Part shown: in pieces, positions 1-11,554 of the stretch | How positions within the stretch are numbered: the stretch's first letter is position 1 | How the letters are laid out: the number at the start of each line of letters is the position of its first letter | Assembly (NCBI GenBank): GCA_019918135.1 | Contig: WBZZ01003563.1 | Span: 38,501 to 102,500 of the forward strand | Reading direction: 5' to 3' | From: Paulinella micropora | Taxonomy: Eukaryota > Cercozoa > Imbricatea > Euglyphida > Paulinellidae | DNA length: 64,000 bases | Made by a program: the position numbers and the translations under genes | Notes under the pieces: model-generated | Database searches by the model: none | The model's input: the letters and a program-made list of their open reading frames with translations, nothing else | Told to the model about the DNA's origin: nothing

Positions 1-1234
1 CAAGATCCTTGTATCGGAACTTCGCTTTGGCAAGGGCCGTCTTGAGCACATCAAACTGTAACAGGTGCATACAAAAAACAAGCATGTCATCAGTTTTCAA
101 TAATAGGGCCCAAGGCAATGACTTTGGGTCGTTGGCGAAAGTTGGTGGGAAGCTGTTACTGTCCTTCTTCAGAAAGAATACGCGAGGATCGATCGTGGAC
201 TGATGATAGCCTAAAGAGCGTAGGAAAGCGGCAACATAGTCGTGCCATCTGCGTCCAGCTTGGGGTGACCCGTACAGTGCCTTTTCCACCCTCCAGATAG
301 CCTGCGGGTCATCAAGGTTCTCAAAACCTTTAGGTGGGTAAGCAAATACAATGTCGACCATGTCGGCGTGTACGTACGCCTGGCTGAAGTCTATCTGCTT
401 GATCAAGGCGTCCTGCGCTACCATTACAGAACACAACACCAGGAGTGAGAAATGGTGAGCAACTGGAGTGGACGTCTCGTACGGGTTGTAGTGCTCGTAT
501 GGATTCATACGATTTCCGTACAAGACCAAGCGTGACTTGTGCATGGTTGCTCCTGTTGATTCATTTTATTTTATCGCATCAACAAATCCACTGAAGACCG
601 GTGTAACTCCAAGGCGTCGAGCTTCTGCACGAGTAGACCACTTCAAACAGTTAGCAGCGTACAATCCTTGTACCTCTGTCATCCTTGCAGCTTGGACCTC
701 CGTGTTGATACCAGCCTTCTTCTCCGCTGAACGAGGCACACGCGTAAACAAACAAAAGGACAAGTCGGTCGCCGAGCTGAGACCAAATAGGTTGAGTTCA
801 TTCGCCAGCTGAGCAATGCCCTCGTCAGAAGTTTCATCATCGGATTCCTGAACAGCAATCTTCACGCTATGTGATACATGATGATCAGGACGTGGTTTAC
901 GCGAACGCTTTCCATCAATCACGTTGGTGTTCGAGATGCTGGCGTTTGCATACCAATCTGTCGCAGAAACAGTCGTGCCACTTTGGACAGTAGTGACACG
1001 CTTACCAGCTTTGTTCGAAGTAGCTGCCCTCGTCTTTGCTGCTGCTTGAGGTTTGGGCACGACACTTCGCTTGGTTTTGCTTGGGCTGGTCGTGCGAGGG
1101 ACAAAGGTCGGTGCTGTGCTAAGCAACGGATATGTGGGTGGTACAGGTTCGGCAGAGACCTCGAGGTTGGGAGCGACGTCGTCGTTGTCGCCAGATGGTT
1201 GTTCCGTTAAAGCACCGTTGTCACCTTGTTGCAA
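1..1234 (-). pseudogene. Copia A reverse transcriptase segment
   Basis: Start of the copia RT. Reading leftward, a linker with NLS-like KPR residues leads to the RT core: DFSQAYVHADM, then AYPPKGFE, then KALYGSPQAGRRW, and finally the T-D-D catalytic block (KTDDMLVF) at about 65-95. The frame from 1,234 is closed by a TAA at 566-568, where the related element D reads through the same site (DAIKTDES against DAIK-stop-NES); the frame then stays open to the window edge. This is a nonsense-inactivated copy. The RT identification is firm from these collinear blocks; the missing 3' part lies outside the window. Confidence 0.8.
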
Positions 1235-2819
1235 AACATCACGCTGTTCCCGTTGAATTTGGCTGTCACTTTCAGAAAAGTTGCAGACGGTTGTGTCATG
1301 GGTCCCTCATCAAACTCCCAAGGTCGTGCATCTACCTGTGCTGTGTACCCACGAGTAGACTGATTGAACTTCAGGTTACGTGCTTCCACAATCTTCTTGG
1401 AGCCTAGCATGTAGATGCGATAGAGATGACGAAAAATGATATACCCTGTCAGGACTCCAGGCATGGCCATTGCTCTCCCTTTCGTCTTGGAGTGTTGACG
1501 CACGAAGGTTAGACAACCTATAGGTTGGAGGAAACCGATGGGAAACGTTCTCCGAAGCGTGACCTCATAAGGTGACTTTCCTTTGTATTTGCCTTCGATG
1601 ATTGGTGTCACCATCCTTGTTGCCCATTCTGCTTCATGCATCTCCTGCCAAAACATCTCGGGTAAGCAAGCATCAATACGAATTGCCGTTGCTCTTGTCT
1701 CTGCAGTTCGATGCTCACGCTCTGCCACAGCATTGTTGTTGGGTTCGTCCCTTGGCGTTGGCTTGAGGATGATACCATTGGAGGTGCAGTGCTCCACCAA
1801 CAGATCAGGTACAAACTCCCATCTCCACGAAGTAGCTTGAGCTTCCTGTTGGTTTGTCGTTCGAAGAAGGCGAAGACCTGCTTCATCCTAGGGAAGTATA
1901 TCTCCGCCAAACGAGTATTTGTATATATATTTAGCCCAAACTTTCCTTGAGGTTCCTTAATATTAACTAACTTGTAATAATTACCCTGTAGAGACTTTGT
2001 CGGCCATGGGCCACAAAAGTCGACATGTAGTGCCTTGCTCATTTTGACCTCTTCGTCCAGGTGCTGATTCCCTTTTTTGTAGGGTGCCCGCGTGGTCTTG
2101 GTCTGCGGACAAGAAGTGCACAATTCCTGCACTTTGATACGCCAGTTATTACCTTTGATGGGTCGGCCCAGAGCCCTCGCGAGTGGCATCATTTCCTTTG
2201 GTCCCGCGTGTCCACCAATCCTGTGCAACATCATCGCTGACAGTGGAGCAAGCGTAGCACGGGGGTTGACTGAAAAGTGCACCTCTCCACGGTTCACCTT
2301 AACCATTGTAGGGGGAGTGTAGCGCGAGTTGATGTCCAAAGGCTCGTCCTTCTTGTCGTCCTTGCGATATAGCTTGTTGCCCATCATTCGACCCCTGCAT
2401 ATGACTTCACTTTTGTCAATCTGTATAGGTCGACGAAGCACCAAAACCTGCCCATTTTGGAACACCGTTGAGTAATTCATCTCAACGTCCATCACTCCTG
2501 GGGATAGGATCGTGTAGGGCGTCTGATTTGATATTAGCGCGTCGTGGAAGATATACTCGTTCGTCTTCCCATCACCTGCCACGAAGTCGGTATGTGCAGA
2601 GCCACGAAGTGATACCTTCAGCGTGTCGGAGGTAATTCCCGCTAGCTTCGTCGGTCGCCCCTCCTCCTTGTTCGATGCCCGCACTGATGGATGTACCAAT
2701 ATGCGATTGCAACCCGAGTCAAAGATACAACGTATTACCTCACGTTGCGTGGCCATAAGCACCATAGCTGCCGTTGCATATCCGCATTCCTCTTTACTGT
2801 CCTCATCTAGGACACTCAA
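1207..2819 (-). pseudogene. Copia A protease-integrase
   Basis: The N-terminal part has an aspartic-protease motif (FDSGCNRILVH, D-S-G type). An HHCC zinc domain follows (LHRIGGHAGPKEM, later CTSCPQTKTTR), then the integrase core with its first Asp in HVDFCGPW, the second in LLRGDG, and the Glu in NNNAVAEREHR. Two overlapping frames (2,819-1,608 and 1,800-1,207) must be joined by a frameshift near 1,800, just after the second Asp. The order PR-IN-RT is the copia (Pseudoviridae) order. All three catalytic acidic residues survive, but the frame is broken. Confidence 0.8.
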
Positions 2820-2863
2820 CCAAGGTGTAGACGAATGATCGTCTTACCAACGATGGGTCGTAT

Positions 2864-3691
2864 TTAATCCGTGTCGTCAGAGGTGCGTCCTGCTCTTCCT
2901 CCCTCCTGTATCAAGATGCGAGTGCGATCAGGCACATATGTTGGGAAACCAGCCAACCTTCTACAGATATGCTGGATCTCTCCTTTGGTGTAGTTCGCAG
3001 GCAGTTGACTGCTTGTTGAGCCCGCCGGCCCCAGCTCTCGCAATTCGTAGCGCACCAACCGCTGGTAAGCGTACCATGCGAACTCCTTGTTGTTCGAACC
3101 TATGCCACACTTAAGTAAGGCCCGTTGTCGATCTGAAGACCGTAATCCATTGTTGCATTCGTCCCGAGCGTAGTAGCAGAAAGGTCGATGTGATGCCCAG
3201 TCATTCTTAGCATCCATTCTGCTACAGTAATATACCCAACGACACTCTGCACATTGTAACATAGGTCGCGTCGGTGTGTGTACCGCATCGCAGAGCTCGC
3301 ACATGTGTGGGGGTCGTCCATCTTCCGTAGGCACCGTGTTATCCGTCCCGCTCGCCTGTAGGACACCACCGTGTGTGCAGAACTGACAGGCCTTAACCAT
3401 ATGTTGCCATCCACTAGGCGCGATGTTGAACCCGAAACGAAGAGACCAGTACTCCATTTCCATCACGTCTGCATGCCTAAAGGCAAAGTGGACATCAAAA
3501 CACCAGTAGAAGGGTGCACCGGGTCTGATCGGATGTGAAACCGACACCGTCATCATGAAATCACTCATGATCCGGTCCGGGTACTGGACGCCACATCTCC
3601 GGCCGGGTCGATAGGTGTCTGACAGTAGTGCGGCAACCGGTGCGTCTCGCACGCCTTGTCCTTCCACTCCCGTACGTACGACGTAATCCAC
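2864..3691 (-). pseudogene. Copia A polyprotein segment with MYND-like zinc finger
   Basis: Lies between gag and protease. A block shared with elements B, D and G precedes the finger (FAFRHADVMEMEYWSLRFGF, then an I-A-P-x-x-W segment). The finger has C-E-L-C, C-A-E-C, Y-Y-C and H-R-P-F-C, but the ligand that is Cys in B and His in D is Asp here (CSRMDAKNDW), so one zinc site is probably lost. A conserved tail follows (RALLKCGIG, FAWYAYQRLVRYEL), also present in D. MYND domains normally bind proline-rich peptides in nuclear regulators; their job in a retroelement is unknown. Confidence 0.75.
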
Positions 3692-3735
3692 GTCAGAGTC
3701 GGTTCAGCTCCCATCAGCGTCTTGTTGGGATACCA

Positions 3736-3741
3736 TGGGTC
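3736..3741. repeat. Target-site duplication of element B, left copy
   Basis: TGGGTC, repeated at 10,670-10,675. On the minus strand it covers the codons for Asp-Pro of element A's polyprotein, so removing element B and one copy restores that reading frame. Confidence 0.85.
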
Positions 3742-4053
3742 TATGTAACAAAATCCACCGGCTTATTAAGCGTAGAGGTCAGGTCCTAGACCGGAACACT
3801 TGGTGACTTGCTAGATTTGGCAAATCTGATGAACTTTAATAACTAGAACTGATTGAGGTAAATAGGCGCGCGCCAAACCGCGTGTATGACCTGATCACTG
3901 TAATTACGAGTGTCAGAACTAATTACGAGTGTCAGAACTAACAACAAATAAATCATGTGTCGGTCCGTCTAATCATTAATAATACCTCAATGTTATCAAT
4001 ACGGTCTATCGAATTATCAATACAATCTAACCGTAATCCAAATTGGTATAAAG
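3742..4053 (-). repeat. Element B 3' LTR
   Basis: 312 bp, matching 10,378-10,669 except for a 20-bp tandem duplication (repeated AATTACGAGTGTCAGAACT) near 3,902-3,941 and a few substitutions. On the plus strand it starts near TATGTAACA and ends GGTATAAAG. It is followed by CTCCCCCTA, which is a polypurine tract on the coding (minus) strand. Confidence 0.85.
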
Positions 4054-4112
4054 CTCCCCCTAATTCGATACGAGTATGAATATAACATTGTCACATATTG
4101 TTACACTATAAC

Positions 4113-5529
4113 TCACATAGGAGCACAGTCAAGTCCTTGACTACCAATGTCACTACTTCGCGAAGCCCGACAACCGATCAGCACCCAGTTTGAAGGCAGA
4201 TGGACTAGGAATGCACTTTGACAAATGTCGGCTCGGTTATCCCCCGACGCCACCCATCTGAGCACTATCTCCCCCTTCCCTATCGATTCGGTAATATGGT
4301 GATATCGCAGAGCAATATGACGCAACTTTTTCCCAAACACCGCCTTTGGTGCCGACAACCACACCGCCTGATTGTCCACTCGGATTACGGGCGCCGACTC
4401 CAACTCCGCCTTCAATCCATTCCTCTCCGACCATGGCAACGACATCACTACGTTCTTACACGCCATCGCATCATGAATCACCTCTGACAGCCCATACGTC
4501 TCACTTTCTTGAGTTCCAGTGGCCAGGTGCTTCTGCGTACTCGCCTTGACCGTAATGGGGCCATTTGCCAAAAACACACACCCACCCGTTCGCGAGTACA
4601 TCTTTGCGCCATTATCCAACGACGAATCCGCATCAGCCTCAATGACCCTGTTGCCATTCGAAGAATACTTTACCCCACGATGCATAACGTGCACAAAATA
4701 CTTCGTGATTTGTTCAGCAGCACAATAATCGAACTTGTCCTTGCCCGACTGATGCTCGGCAATAACGCTCACCGGCAAGACCGACTCCGGCACACTTGCA
4801 TTCAAATAGATATAGCTGCCCACAATCTCCTGAGGGCTATACGCCAACATGGCCGGTTCCATCTTTGAACCTGCTGGCAGCCATGGAGTACGCGCAGGCG
4901 TCCACTCCCTCCCATCACTCCTCTTCAACCGATGCATCAACGTGGCGATGTACGCAGTTTAAAGGATCGTAATGCTATACACCTCCCCCACTCTTTCAAT
5001 TTTGAACGACAAGGAGACGAACTCCTTCAAGGGCCCCAAGTCCTTGACGTTGCCCCATTCCTCATTCAACCTTTTTATGTACGCATTGCGACTCTCCCCC
5101 GAACTCGCAGCATGAATGCTATCATCAACGTGGTACGTTAGAGTCTCAGTCTTGCCCGTCACCACGTCAACTCTGCCAAATAGCGTCGGCTCAATTACAC
5201 TCTGAGCAAAGCCAAGCTTCTTCTGTATCTGCACTACCCTTTTGTACCAATAGACATGCCCCGACTGTTTCAACCCATTGACCCCCGGTCGCTAAGTACA
5301 GTGTAGTCGGCGCAGCATAACGGGGTTGCAACCAAACACCTTGATCCAACTTGACATTTGGAAAAGCACTTTCCTCATCACTGCCAAACAACTCAGTGCC
5401 CTGCAGGACTGCCAACGCACGCGTCATCCAAACCAACTCAATCTTGCTTGTCGGTATGTCCACCGCATCGTATTGCCACCTCGGTTGAGCACAGCCAATG
5501 CCTGCCAGCCTCGACTTTCTTTCTATCAC
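4113..5529 (-). pseudogene. Copia B reverse transcriptase and RNase H
   Basis: Three frame pieces (5,529-5,191; 5,273-4,959; 4,940-4,113) together give RT and RNase H. The RT has EESAFPNVKL where copia has its first catalytic Asp block, and HVDDSIHA as the D-D box. RNase H is recognised from ATGTQESETYGLSEV and from RVDNQAVWLSAPK and LRHIALRYHHITE, the usual copia C-terminal blocks. At least two frameshifts are needed. The last residues run up to the polypurine tract beside the 3' LTR. The same region is repeated, more diverged, in element E at 55,137-56,583. Confidence 0.8.
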
Positions 5530-6857
5530 CTCTCCCCCTGATTCGTCCTCTTCTCAAAGTCAGCGAATCGCATTGGCACTGTAGGCTCACCAGGCGGCTT
5601 CTCACTGACATGCATCTCCTCGATCGCCCCCAATCGCAAATGCTTATCTATATCTGCAAACCTTGCGTCATTGAACTTTCCTGACTCCGTTGCCGAACGA
5701 TAGGGAACCGGTATTGTTACGAGAAATGCACCAGAACGGAAATTGTTAGCCCTTGTTTGCTTTCTATTTCTCGGCTGATCGGTAATGTTCGACGTATCAA
5801 TTGTATTGCCTGTCCATCTAACAGGCACACCCCTCGCATCCCTACGACCCACTGCTTCATAGGCCTCGGAGTTCTTCACAGGTTGCCCACGAACCAATCT
5901 CTCACCACTCTGCCTGGACACAACTCCTGCACCCTCACCAACACGTCTTCCCAAAGCAACTGTTGCAGAAGTGTCGAAGCTCGGTGCCTCCTCGTTGTCG
6001 ACCAACCTCACATCGGTAATGTTCGACGTATCAATTGTATTGCCTGTCCATCTAACAGGCACACCCCTCGCATCCCTACGACCCACTGCTTCATAGGCCT
6101 CGGAGTTCCTCACAGGTTGCCCACGAACCAATCTCTCACCACTCTGCCTGGACACAACTCCTGCACCCTCACCAACACGTCTTCCCAAAGCAACTGTTGC
6201 AGAAGTGTCGAAGCTCGGTGCCTCCTCGTTGTCGACCAACCTCACAACACCTTCGTCGCTCTGTTGGTCTTGCTCAACACCCTTGCCGTTGCTTCCAGCA
6301 ATTGAGCTCTCATTTCCAGTCACTGGCACGGCACCCAGCGCCACTTCTGGCAACCCACTAATGACTTGCCACTCGTCCTTGGTGAAAAATGTACCGGGTG
6401 TACCGTCACTTTTTCCCACAAACTCCTGTCGAACTTTTTCAGAAGAGTGAAAGGCATGCTGGTACGACGACGCCATTCTCCCTTTTTGATACAAAGTAGG
6501 CCACGCATGCACCGTAGGCTCCTTCACAACCACATCAGCTGATGTCTTGATCTTTCCCTCGTAGTAGCTCCACACGACATATGCCGACTGCTCCACATTG
6601 AATCCCAGAAACACACCAGGCTCCCCTTTCTCCTCTCCCTTCTTGCCCCCTTTATAGATTACACAGAGGCATCCAAATGGGTAGAGAATCGAATAATGTG
6701 GCGGCGGCCTCTTGTAAAAAGCTTCATGCCTCGACATCTTGTCTCCAGCACGCCCTTGCATGTTGAGGAGAAACACAGAGTAGTTAACCGCTAAAGGTAG
6801 GAAGTATAAAGGCACAGATCGTGCAACCACCCAACGTAGCCGCAAGATTAAACACAA
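5526..6857 (-). pseudogene. Copia B integrase C-terminus and linker to RT
   Basis: Contains the integrase C-terminal region (FYKRPPPHYSILYPFGCLC, then GVFLGFN), a low-complexity linker, and a stretch leading into the RT. The linker carries an almost perfect 234-bp (78-codon) tandem duplication at about 5,777-6,244, so the block with ALGRRVGEGAG and VPVRWTGNTID is present twice in one open frame. Element E has one copy. The frame is otherwise open for 443 codons, unusually long for this decayed element. Confidence 0.75.
5777..6244. repeat. 234-bp tandem duplication in element B
   Basis: Two head-to-tail copies, for example GGTAATGTTCGACG at 5,781 and again at 6,015. The unit is a multiple of three and differs by only a few bases between copies, so it arose recently and kept the frame. 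Confidence 0.85.
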
Positions 6858-8252
6858 TCGTTATCGCAGCTTCCGCGTACGCATCCTTATTAGGATCCGC
6901 ACGAACCGGCAAGTGTCGCTCCACACCCGTTTTCCGCAAGTGATCGTTGATGTAGGTCGCCACCCATTCTTTGTCCGTCCGGAATTTCTTCATCACATTG
7001 CCTGTCTGCGTACGAGACCATGCCTGCAGCTCTTCCACTTGTCTCAGCGTCCCCTCTTGCTCCCTTGTCCGTACCCAAAAGTTCTTGATATATCCAGAGA
7101 CGTTGTCGACAAACACATTGCAATACGGTGTCCCTCCATACATAGGAAACGCAATCTTGCCAGTCCCGTCCCCACTCCAATCCTCTCCAGCTCTTTCGCA
7201 GACAATCAAGGAAGCTCCCTCATAGTTAGAGTGTTGTTTCATCTTAGTTGTTTGACAGGATGTGCAAGAAAGGTCGTTAAACGACCCCTTGCCTTTAAGG
7301 TTTATATTGTTCATCCTGACAAACTGTCTTCCCATCGTCTCCCCAAAGTGCCAGACGTCATGCAATGATTGTAGTTCAGTTGTCGTAGAGGGCTTCATCG
7401 TTGTGTTCCAAAATGCAGCAGACGCACCAGGGTAGGGCCACTTGCTTTCGTCTCGTCCCTTCAACCCTGCTCTCTCCGTTTGTTTAAATGTATATTGGCA
7501 GGTGTCCTGATCGAAATCACCTACCAATATTTGCTTCCCTGGGTCAACCTCAATCTTTTCTTTGGTCACAAAGAAACCGTTGCCCTGCAGTATAATTGCA
7601 TAGCCTTTCTTTTGCAGTTGCCCCGCCGAGAAGAGCACTCTATCCAACGTTTCCAGGCTATACGTTTCTCCCATCGTCACGTCGCGCGGTTCACCACAGC
7701 CATCGAATCCAACAAACGACGCTGTCCCCTTTTCCGACGTCCTTGTAGGCCCCGAGATCCCAACCAGCTCCAGGTTCTCGTCCTGTTTGTCCCGTAACAT
7801 CCTGCATCAGGAACAAGGTGACGGGTTGTACCGCAGTCCAAGAACACCTCGGTCTCCACCCTTACTCCCCCGTCCCCTTCAAACGCCATAAGCCCCGTAG
7901 GTCGCCCATTGGAACCGCCATCCGCATCCGAACCAGCCTCCACCCCATTAGGTTCATCCTCATCCTCCAACTCGTCCCGTTGCCGAAGTAACTCCAGATA
8001 TCTTTCCCCAGCTTGCTGTACCCCATGGAGCGGCGACCCCAACGACCACACTGACGGGTCACTGCCCATCATGTGTGTAGCGTTGTCTCCATACTCGTCT
8101 TCCTGAGGCATATTAGGTGGCTTCTTTTCCTCTTCAGGCACCGCATCATCCCCTGTCCTTGGAACCGGTTCCACCTCTGTGAGGTCCCGATGCATCGTAA
8201 TCACCGTATTAAGTTGATCCCAAGGTCCCACTGTCCTTGCCTGCCCACCCAA
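6784..8252 (-). pseudogene. Copia B protease and integrase core
   Basis: The protease is a D-C-G-T variant (VFLDCGTTRHLVP) near 7,815-7,860, at the point where the frame changes from 8,252-7,677 to 7,800-6,784. The integrase zinc domain (LHDVWHFGE, then CTSCQTTKMKQ) and core (VDNVSGYIK; FRTDKEWVATYINDHLRKTG) follow. The protease Cys in place of Ser or Thr beside the catalytic Asp is unusual. A disordered acidic stretch precedes the protease. This copy needs at least one frameshift to join PR to IN. Confidence 0.7.
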
Positions 8253-8311
8253 TCGCTCATCTTGACGTTGCTGTGGCAGTTGAGCTCCCGGGCGAGACCG
8301 ACTGGGCCTCC

Positions 8312-8686
8312 TTAACTTATTTGGCTTCCTCCACGTCCTGAGACGTCCTTTGCCTCTTCTTCTCCGGTGGATAACTGAACGGAGCCGGATATTGTCTCGC
8401 CGTTTCTCGCAAGATCCTCCTCTGGTTCTCGGTGTCTGCCTCTTCCAAAGCTTCCATCAAGCCTTCCCAGCTTACCTCCATCCATGGCATCACGTTCGAC
8501 GATGGGTTCATCATCAGATCCCGATTGTAGCGTGGTATTAGCTCCGTCTTCCCCGGTTCCGGCATTACGTGACAATATCGTAGCATCCTGTTGTAGGCTA
8601 AGTCCTCTCATCTTGGCCAACGTCGATCCATGGGGTCCAAGCCTCGAGGCGGAAGCAACCTTCTGTTGTCGTAAACCGCCTGCCAC
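8312..8686 (-). pseudogene. Copia B linker region between MYND finger and protease
   Basis: Low-complexity, acidic open frame between the MYND finger (ending at 8,713) and the protease region. It has no domain I recognise. Position and strand make it part of the element B polyprotein, in a different frame from its neighbours. Confidence 0.45.
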
Positions 8687-8712
8687 GATGGCCTCACTTC
8701 ATCCTTTTGCGT

Positions 8713-10371
8713 TCACAAACAAAATATTTTGTGAACCGGGTAGTCTCGCTTCTGGCAGGCCTCATCGCAATACACCACCATCTTGCAACGCCCACATCTC
8801 TTCTTCTTTCCAGGCAAGCTACACATCTCACACTCCTCCGGCATATGGACACCTTTGTCAACAGGCTCGTTCTCCACCATGCGAACCACCCATTCTTCCC
8901 AATCGTCAGGTGCTATTCGTAGGTTGTACATCCATCGCCAGTACCGTAGCTCATCCAAACTTGCATTGTTAAAACAGGTACGGAAATCCGCGACATTGAC
9001 ATTCCCATTTCTGGTAACCCCGGGCACGACCGTCTGCGGTGGTCCAAGGTACATGAACGGTGCAGGCGTCGCCGTGAACGCATACAGCCTTCTGCCGTCA
9101 CGTCCCTTTCGCTCCGCACCAACCTCCCTTAGACCTCCCCCATCCGCCGCAGGCGTCAGATAAGCATCATCCATCGTTCGTGGCACCACCATCTTGTCGT
9201 TGCTGGGCCTGACCGACGCCAAACAAGACACACCCGGCTGACGCGTAGCCCCGCCTTTGCCTTTTTCGCCCCCCTTCTTCCGGTTGGCATCCTTGACTGA
9301 AGGCGCACTGGTTCTGGTCGCAGTTTGACTCGCCCCCCCGTCACTCTTCTGAGCTCCCGTCGGGGGCAGTTTCCTCCGGTACCTATCCTTCAAGGTAGAG
9401 CATCGCCGTCCTTGATGTTCGTGGCCAGGGATCCTACAAGGCTGCGTGCAGGTAAAGTACTTGTGCGGACGCCCACAGTTGTAACACTCAAGTTTCCTTC
9501 GTAGGTCGCCCATCCTTTCCCCGCGCCGCCACCATCGCAATCTCCGCTTTATCATGTTGACGCAAAGACTCATTCGCCAGCACCCTCCTCTCGAAGAGTA
9601 ACCGAAACTGATCCCACGTCCTCGACGGCGAAGACACTTGATCATCTAGGAACGGTCTCCACAGCTCTTTCTCCAAGCACTTGCTCAACGCAGTTTTGAT
9701 AAACTGCATCCTTAGCGTCACACTAATAGGTTCCCCATGATCTTCAAGGAAATCGCAGTGAGTCTCGAAGTCGCTCATTTGAGCCATCATATCTTCTTTG
9801 CAATTAAATTTCCACATATTCAGCGTATTCCGCTTCTGCTTCTGATGTGCCTCGTTGCCTTGGTAGCGCAGCCTCAACACGTTGATCAACTCCTCCGGCC
9901 GAAGCGACGGCTCCCTTACTAGATGCTGTACAATTCTCTCCGCCGGTGTCCCGTACTCCAATCCCTTGTAGAGCCACATAACAATTTGCGCCCTTCTTGT
10001 TATCACCTTTCTCCTTTGAGCAGGTGTTAGGCTTCTCTTACCCTCTTCCGGCTCAACCGGCGCAGCCCGATCTTGAGAGGACGACGCAGGTTGCAATCCA
10101 GTGTTCGCCCCTTTCTTGCTCGCCTTCCGGTTGCCAGATCCCTTCACTTCAGCAGCCGCAGCGGCCTCCCTTACCTCCTCCTCCACTTTCATCCGCCATT
10201 CCAGTACGTCCTCCAGGGGCGCAACGTACTCCCAACATTCCACAGACGAGAGGTCGGCTCTGACTTGCGCAAACCAGTCATCCCAGCTCCTTCCTTGGAC
10301 TCATCCTTGAAAGCTGGCGCCTTGCCTTGCAGAATCGCAGACGCAGCATCTTTTGGCGTAGAAGCACTCAT
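8713..10371 (-). pseudogene. Copia B gag with CCHC knuckle and MYND finger
   Basis: Starts at the ATG 10,371, seven bases inside the 5' LTR edge (MSASTPKDAASAILQGKAP, shared with element G). A frameshift near 10,290 leads to the 10,243-9,488 frame with the helical gag core (RIVQHLVREPSLRPEELIN), and a further shift near 9,500 leads to a zinc knuckle (CYNCGRPHKYFTC and following Cys/His). Then comes the conserved block VNVADFRTCFNNASLDELRY and a textbook MYND finger: CEMC, CGRC, VYCDEAC, H-x3-C, ending at 8,713. All eight finger ligands are present, unlike in A and D. Confidence 0.8.
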
Positions 10372-10377
10372 AACCCA
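10363..10377 (-). promoter_or_regulatory. Element B primer-binding site
   Basis: Directly inside the 5' LTR the minus strand reads TTGGGTTATGAGTGC. TGGGTTATG is complementary to the anticodon-arm sequence CATAACCCA of initiator-type Met tRNAs, the priming mode known for Drosophila copia (half-tRNA primer). The gag ATG lies within the site. The same motif stands before gag in element G and a close one in A. Confidence 0.6.
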
Positions 10378-10669
10378 ATGTAACAAAATCCACTGGCTTA
10401 TTAAGCGTAGAGGTCAGGTCCTAGACCGGAACACTTGGTGACTTGCTAGATTTGGCAAATCTGATGAACTTTAATAACTAGAACTGATTGAGGTAACTAG
10501 GCGCGCGCCAAACCGCGTGTATGACCTGATCACTGTAATTACGAGTGCCAGAACTAACAACAAATAAATCATGTGTCGGTCCGTCTAATCATTAATAATA
10601 CCTCAATGTTATCAATACGGTCTATCGAATTATCAATAAAATCTAACCATCATCGAAATTGGTATAAAG
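10378..10669 (-). repeat. Element B 5' LTR
   Basis: 292 bp, the close partner of 3,742-4,053. On the minus strand it starts CTTTATACC and ends GTTACA, next to the primer-binding site. It lacks the 20-bp duplication of the other LTR. The right copy of the target duplication follows at 10,670-10,675. Confidence 0.85.
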
Positions 10670-11554
10670 TGGGTCCTGTCTTGGTACCGTGTAGTGTGTC
10701 GGTGCATCCATCCTCCAATGAGCCGGCCAGTGCAGTGGAGGTACCGGAAACCCTTGAGGCATGCCTTTGCGTCGATGTAGTTTAGTCATGAATGCCCATA
10801 GGTTCATCTTCGTCATGAAGTCGTTCTCGTCCAATTTCTGCGCGTCTGTCAGAGTCTCCCACTCTATCTCTTGTGGTCTGGATCGAGCAAAAGATTCAAA
10901 GTCCTGATGCGGGTTAATCACTCCTGTTGCCGATGGTAGCTTACCTTCTTCGGCTTGTTCGTTGACTTCCTCGTCGTCCTCCATCTCCACATCTGTAGAC
11001 TGTGCCGTCGATGAACTTGCCTGTTTAAGTTCTTGTCCAGTCAACGTAGTTAACGGCTGCCTTTGAGCCCCAGGTAGAGGTAGCGTCATCACGAGGTCGT
11101 CGTCTTCCGCTTCTCCCTCCAAAAGTTGACTGACGTCTTGAATCTCTCGCGAGTCCATAGCCATCAGTGCCATCGAGCCCAAAGTGCCATGGTCGTCGTC
11201 GGATCCGTAGGTGTCGGTTGACCTGTCGTCCGAATCCCCAGAGGGCTGCTGCGCTTCTTCATCGTCCGAGTCATTCGACTCATCGTCGCCAGAAGTCTGT
11301 AGCGTTGGTAGGTCATCGATGTCCATGGCGTCAGCCTCGTAATCCTCCAGGGGCGGCGGATTGTCACCACCTCCTTCCTTGTGTTCGTCCTCGTCAGAAT
11401 CCTCATCCGACTCCTCGTCCGAGTCCTCGTCCGAGTCCTCATCGCTCTCCTCATGGTCTTCTTCCATTGCCATGCAATCATCTTCCATTACCTGTGGAGG
11501 CGCCGGAGGTAGCAGTGGGCACGGGTGATCGCTTGTGCCACAACCTATCAACAT
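10670..11554 (-). pseudogene. Copia A acidic polyprotein segment
   Basis: Long stretch of Asp, Glu and Ser runs (repeats of SDED-like units near 11,380-11,460), then a conserved block with SRPQEIEWETLTDAQKLDEN and QGFPVPPLHWPAHW, both matched in element D near 23,150-23,330. It ends at the codons interrupted by element B. In the intact element it linked the zinc knuckle to the MYND region. Confidence 0.7.

Larger units (their letters stand above)
1..3741 (-). mobile_element. Copia element A, 3' part (pol), split by element B
   Basis: Minus-strand Ty1/copia element whose order, read right to left, is MYND region, protease, integrase, reverse transcriptase. It runs off the left end of the window, so RNase H and the 3' LTR are not seen. 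Its 5' part (gag, 5' LTR) lies at 10,670-13,600. The two halves were one polyprotein: on the minus strand the right half ends with codons for Q-D-P and the left half resumes with D-P-W-Y-P-N, the repeated six bases being the target-site duplication of element B. An in-frame TAA and several frameshifts show that this copy is dead. Confidence 0.85.
3742..10669 (-). mobile_element. Copia element B, nested in element A
   Basis: Nearly full-length minus-strand copia element of 6.9 kb with two similar LTRs (3,742-4,053 and 10,378-10,669) and a 6-bp duplication TGGGTC outside each LTR. Order from right: gag with CCHC knuckle, MYND finger, protease, integrase, RT, RNase H. The coding region lies in at least nine overlapping open pieces, so this copy is inactive, although the LTRs still match closely. 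Related gag occurs in element G (62.1 kb) and related IN-RT-RNase H in element E (55-57 kb). Confidence 0.9.
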
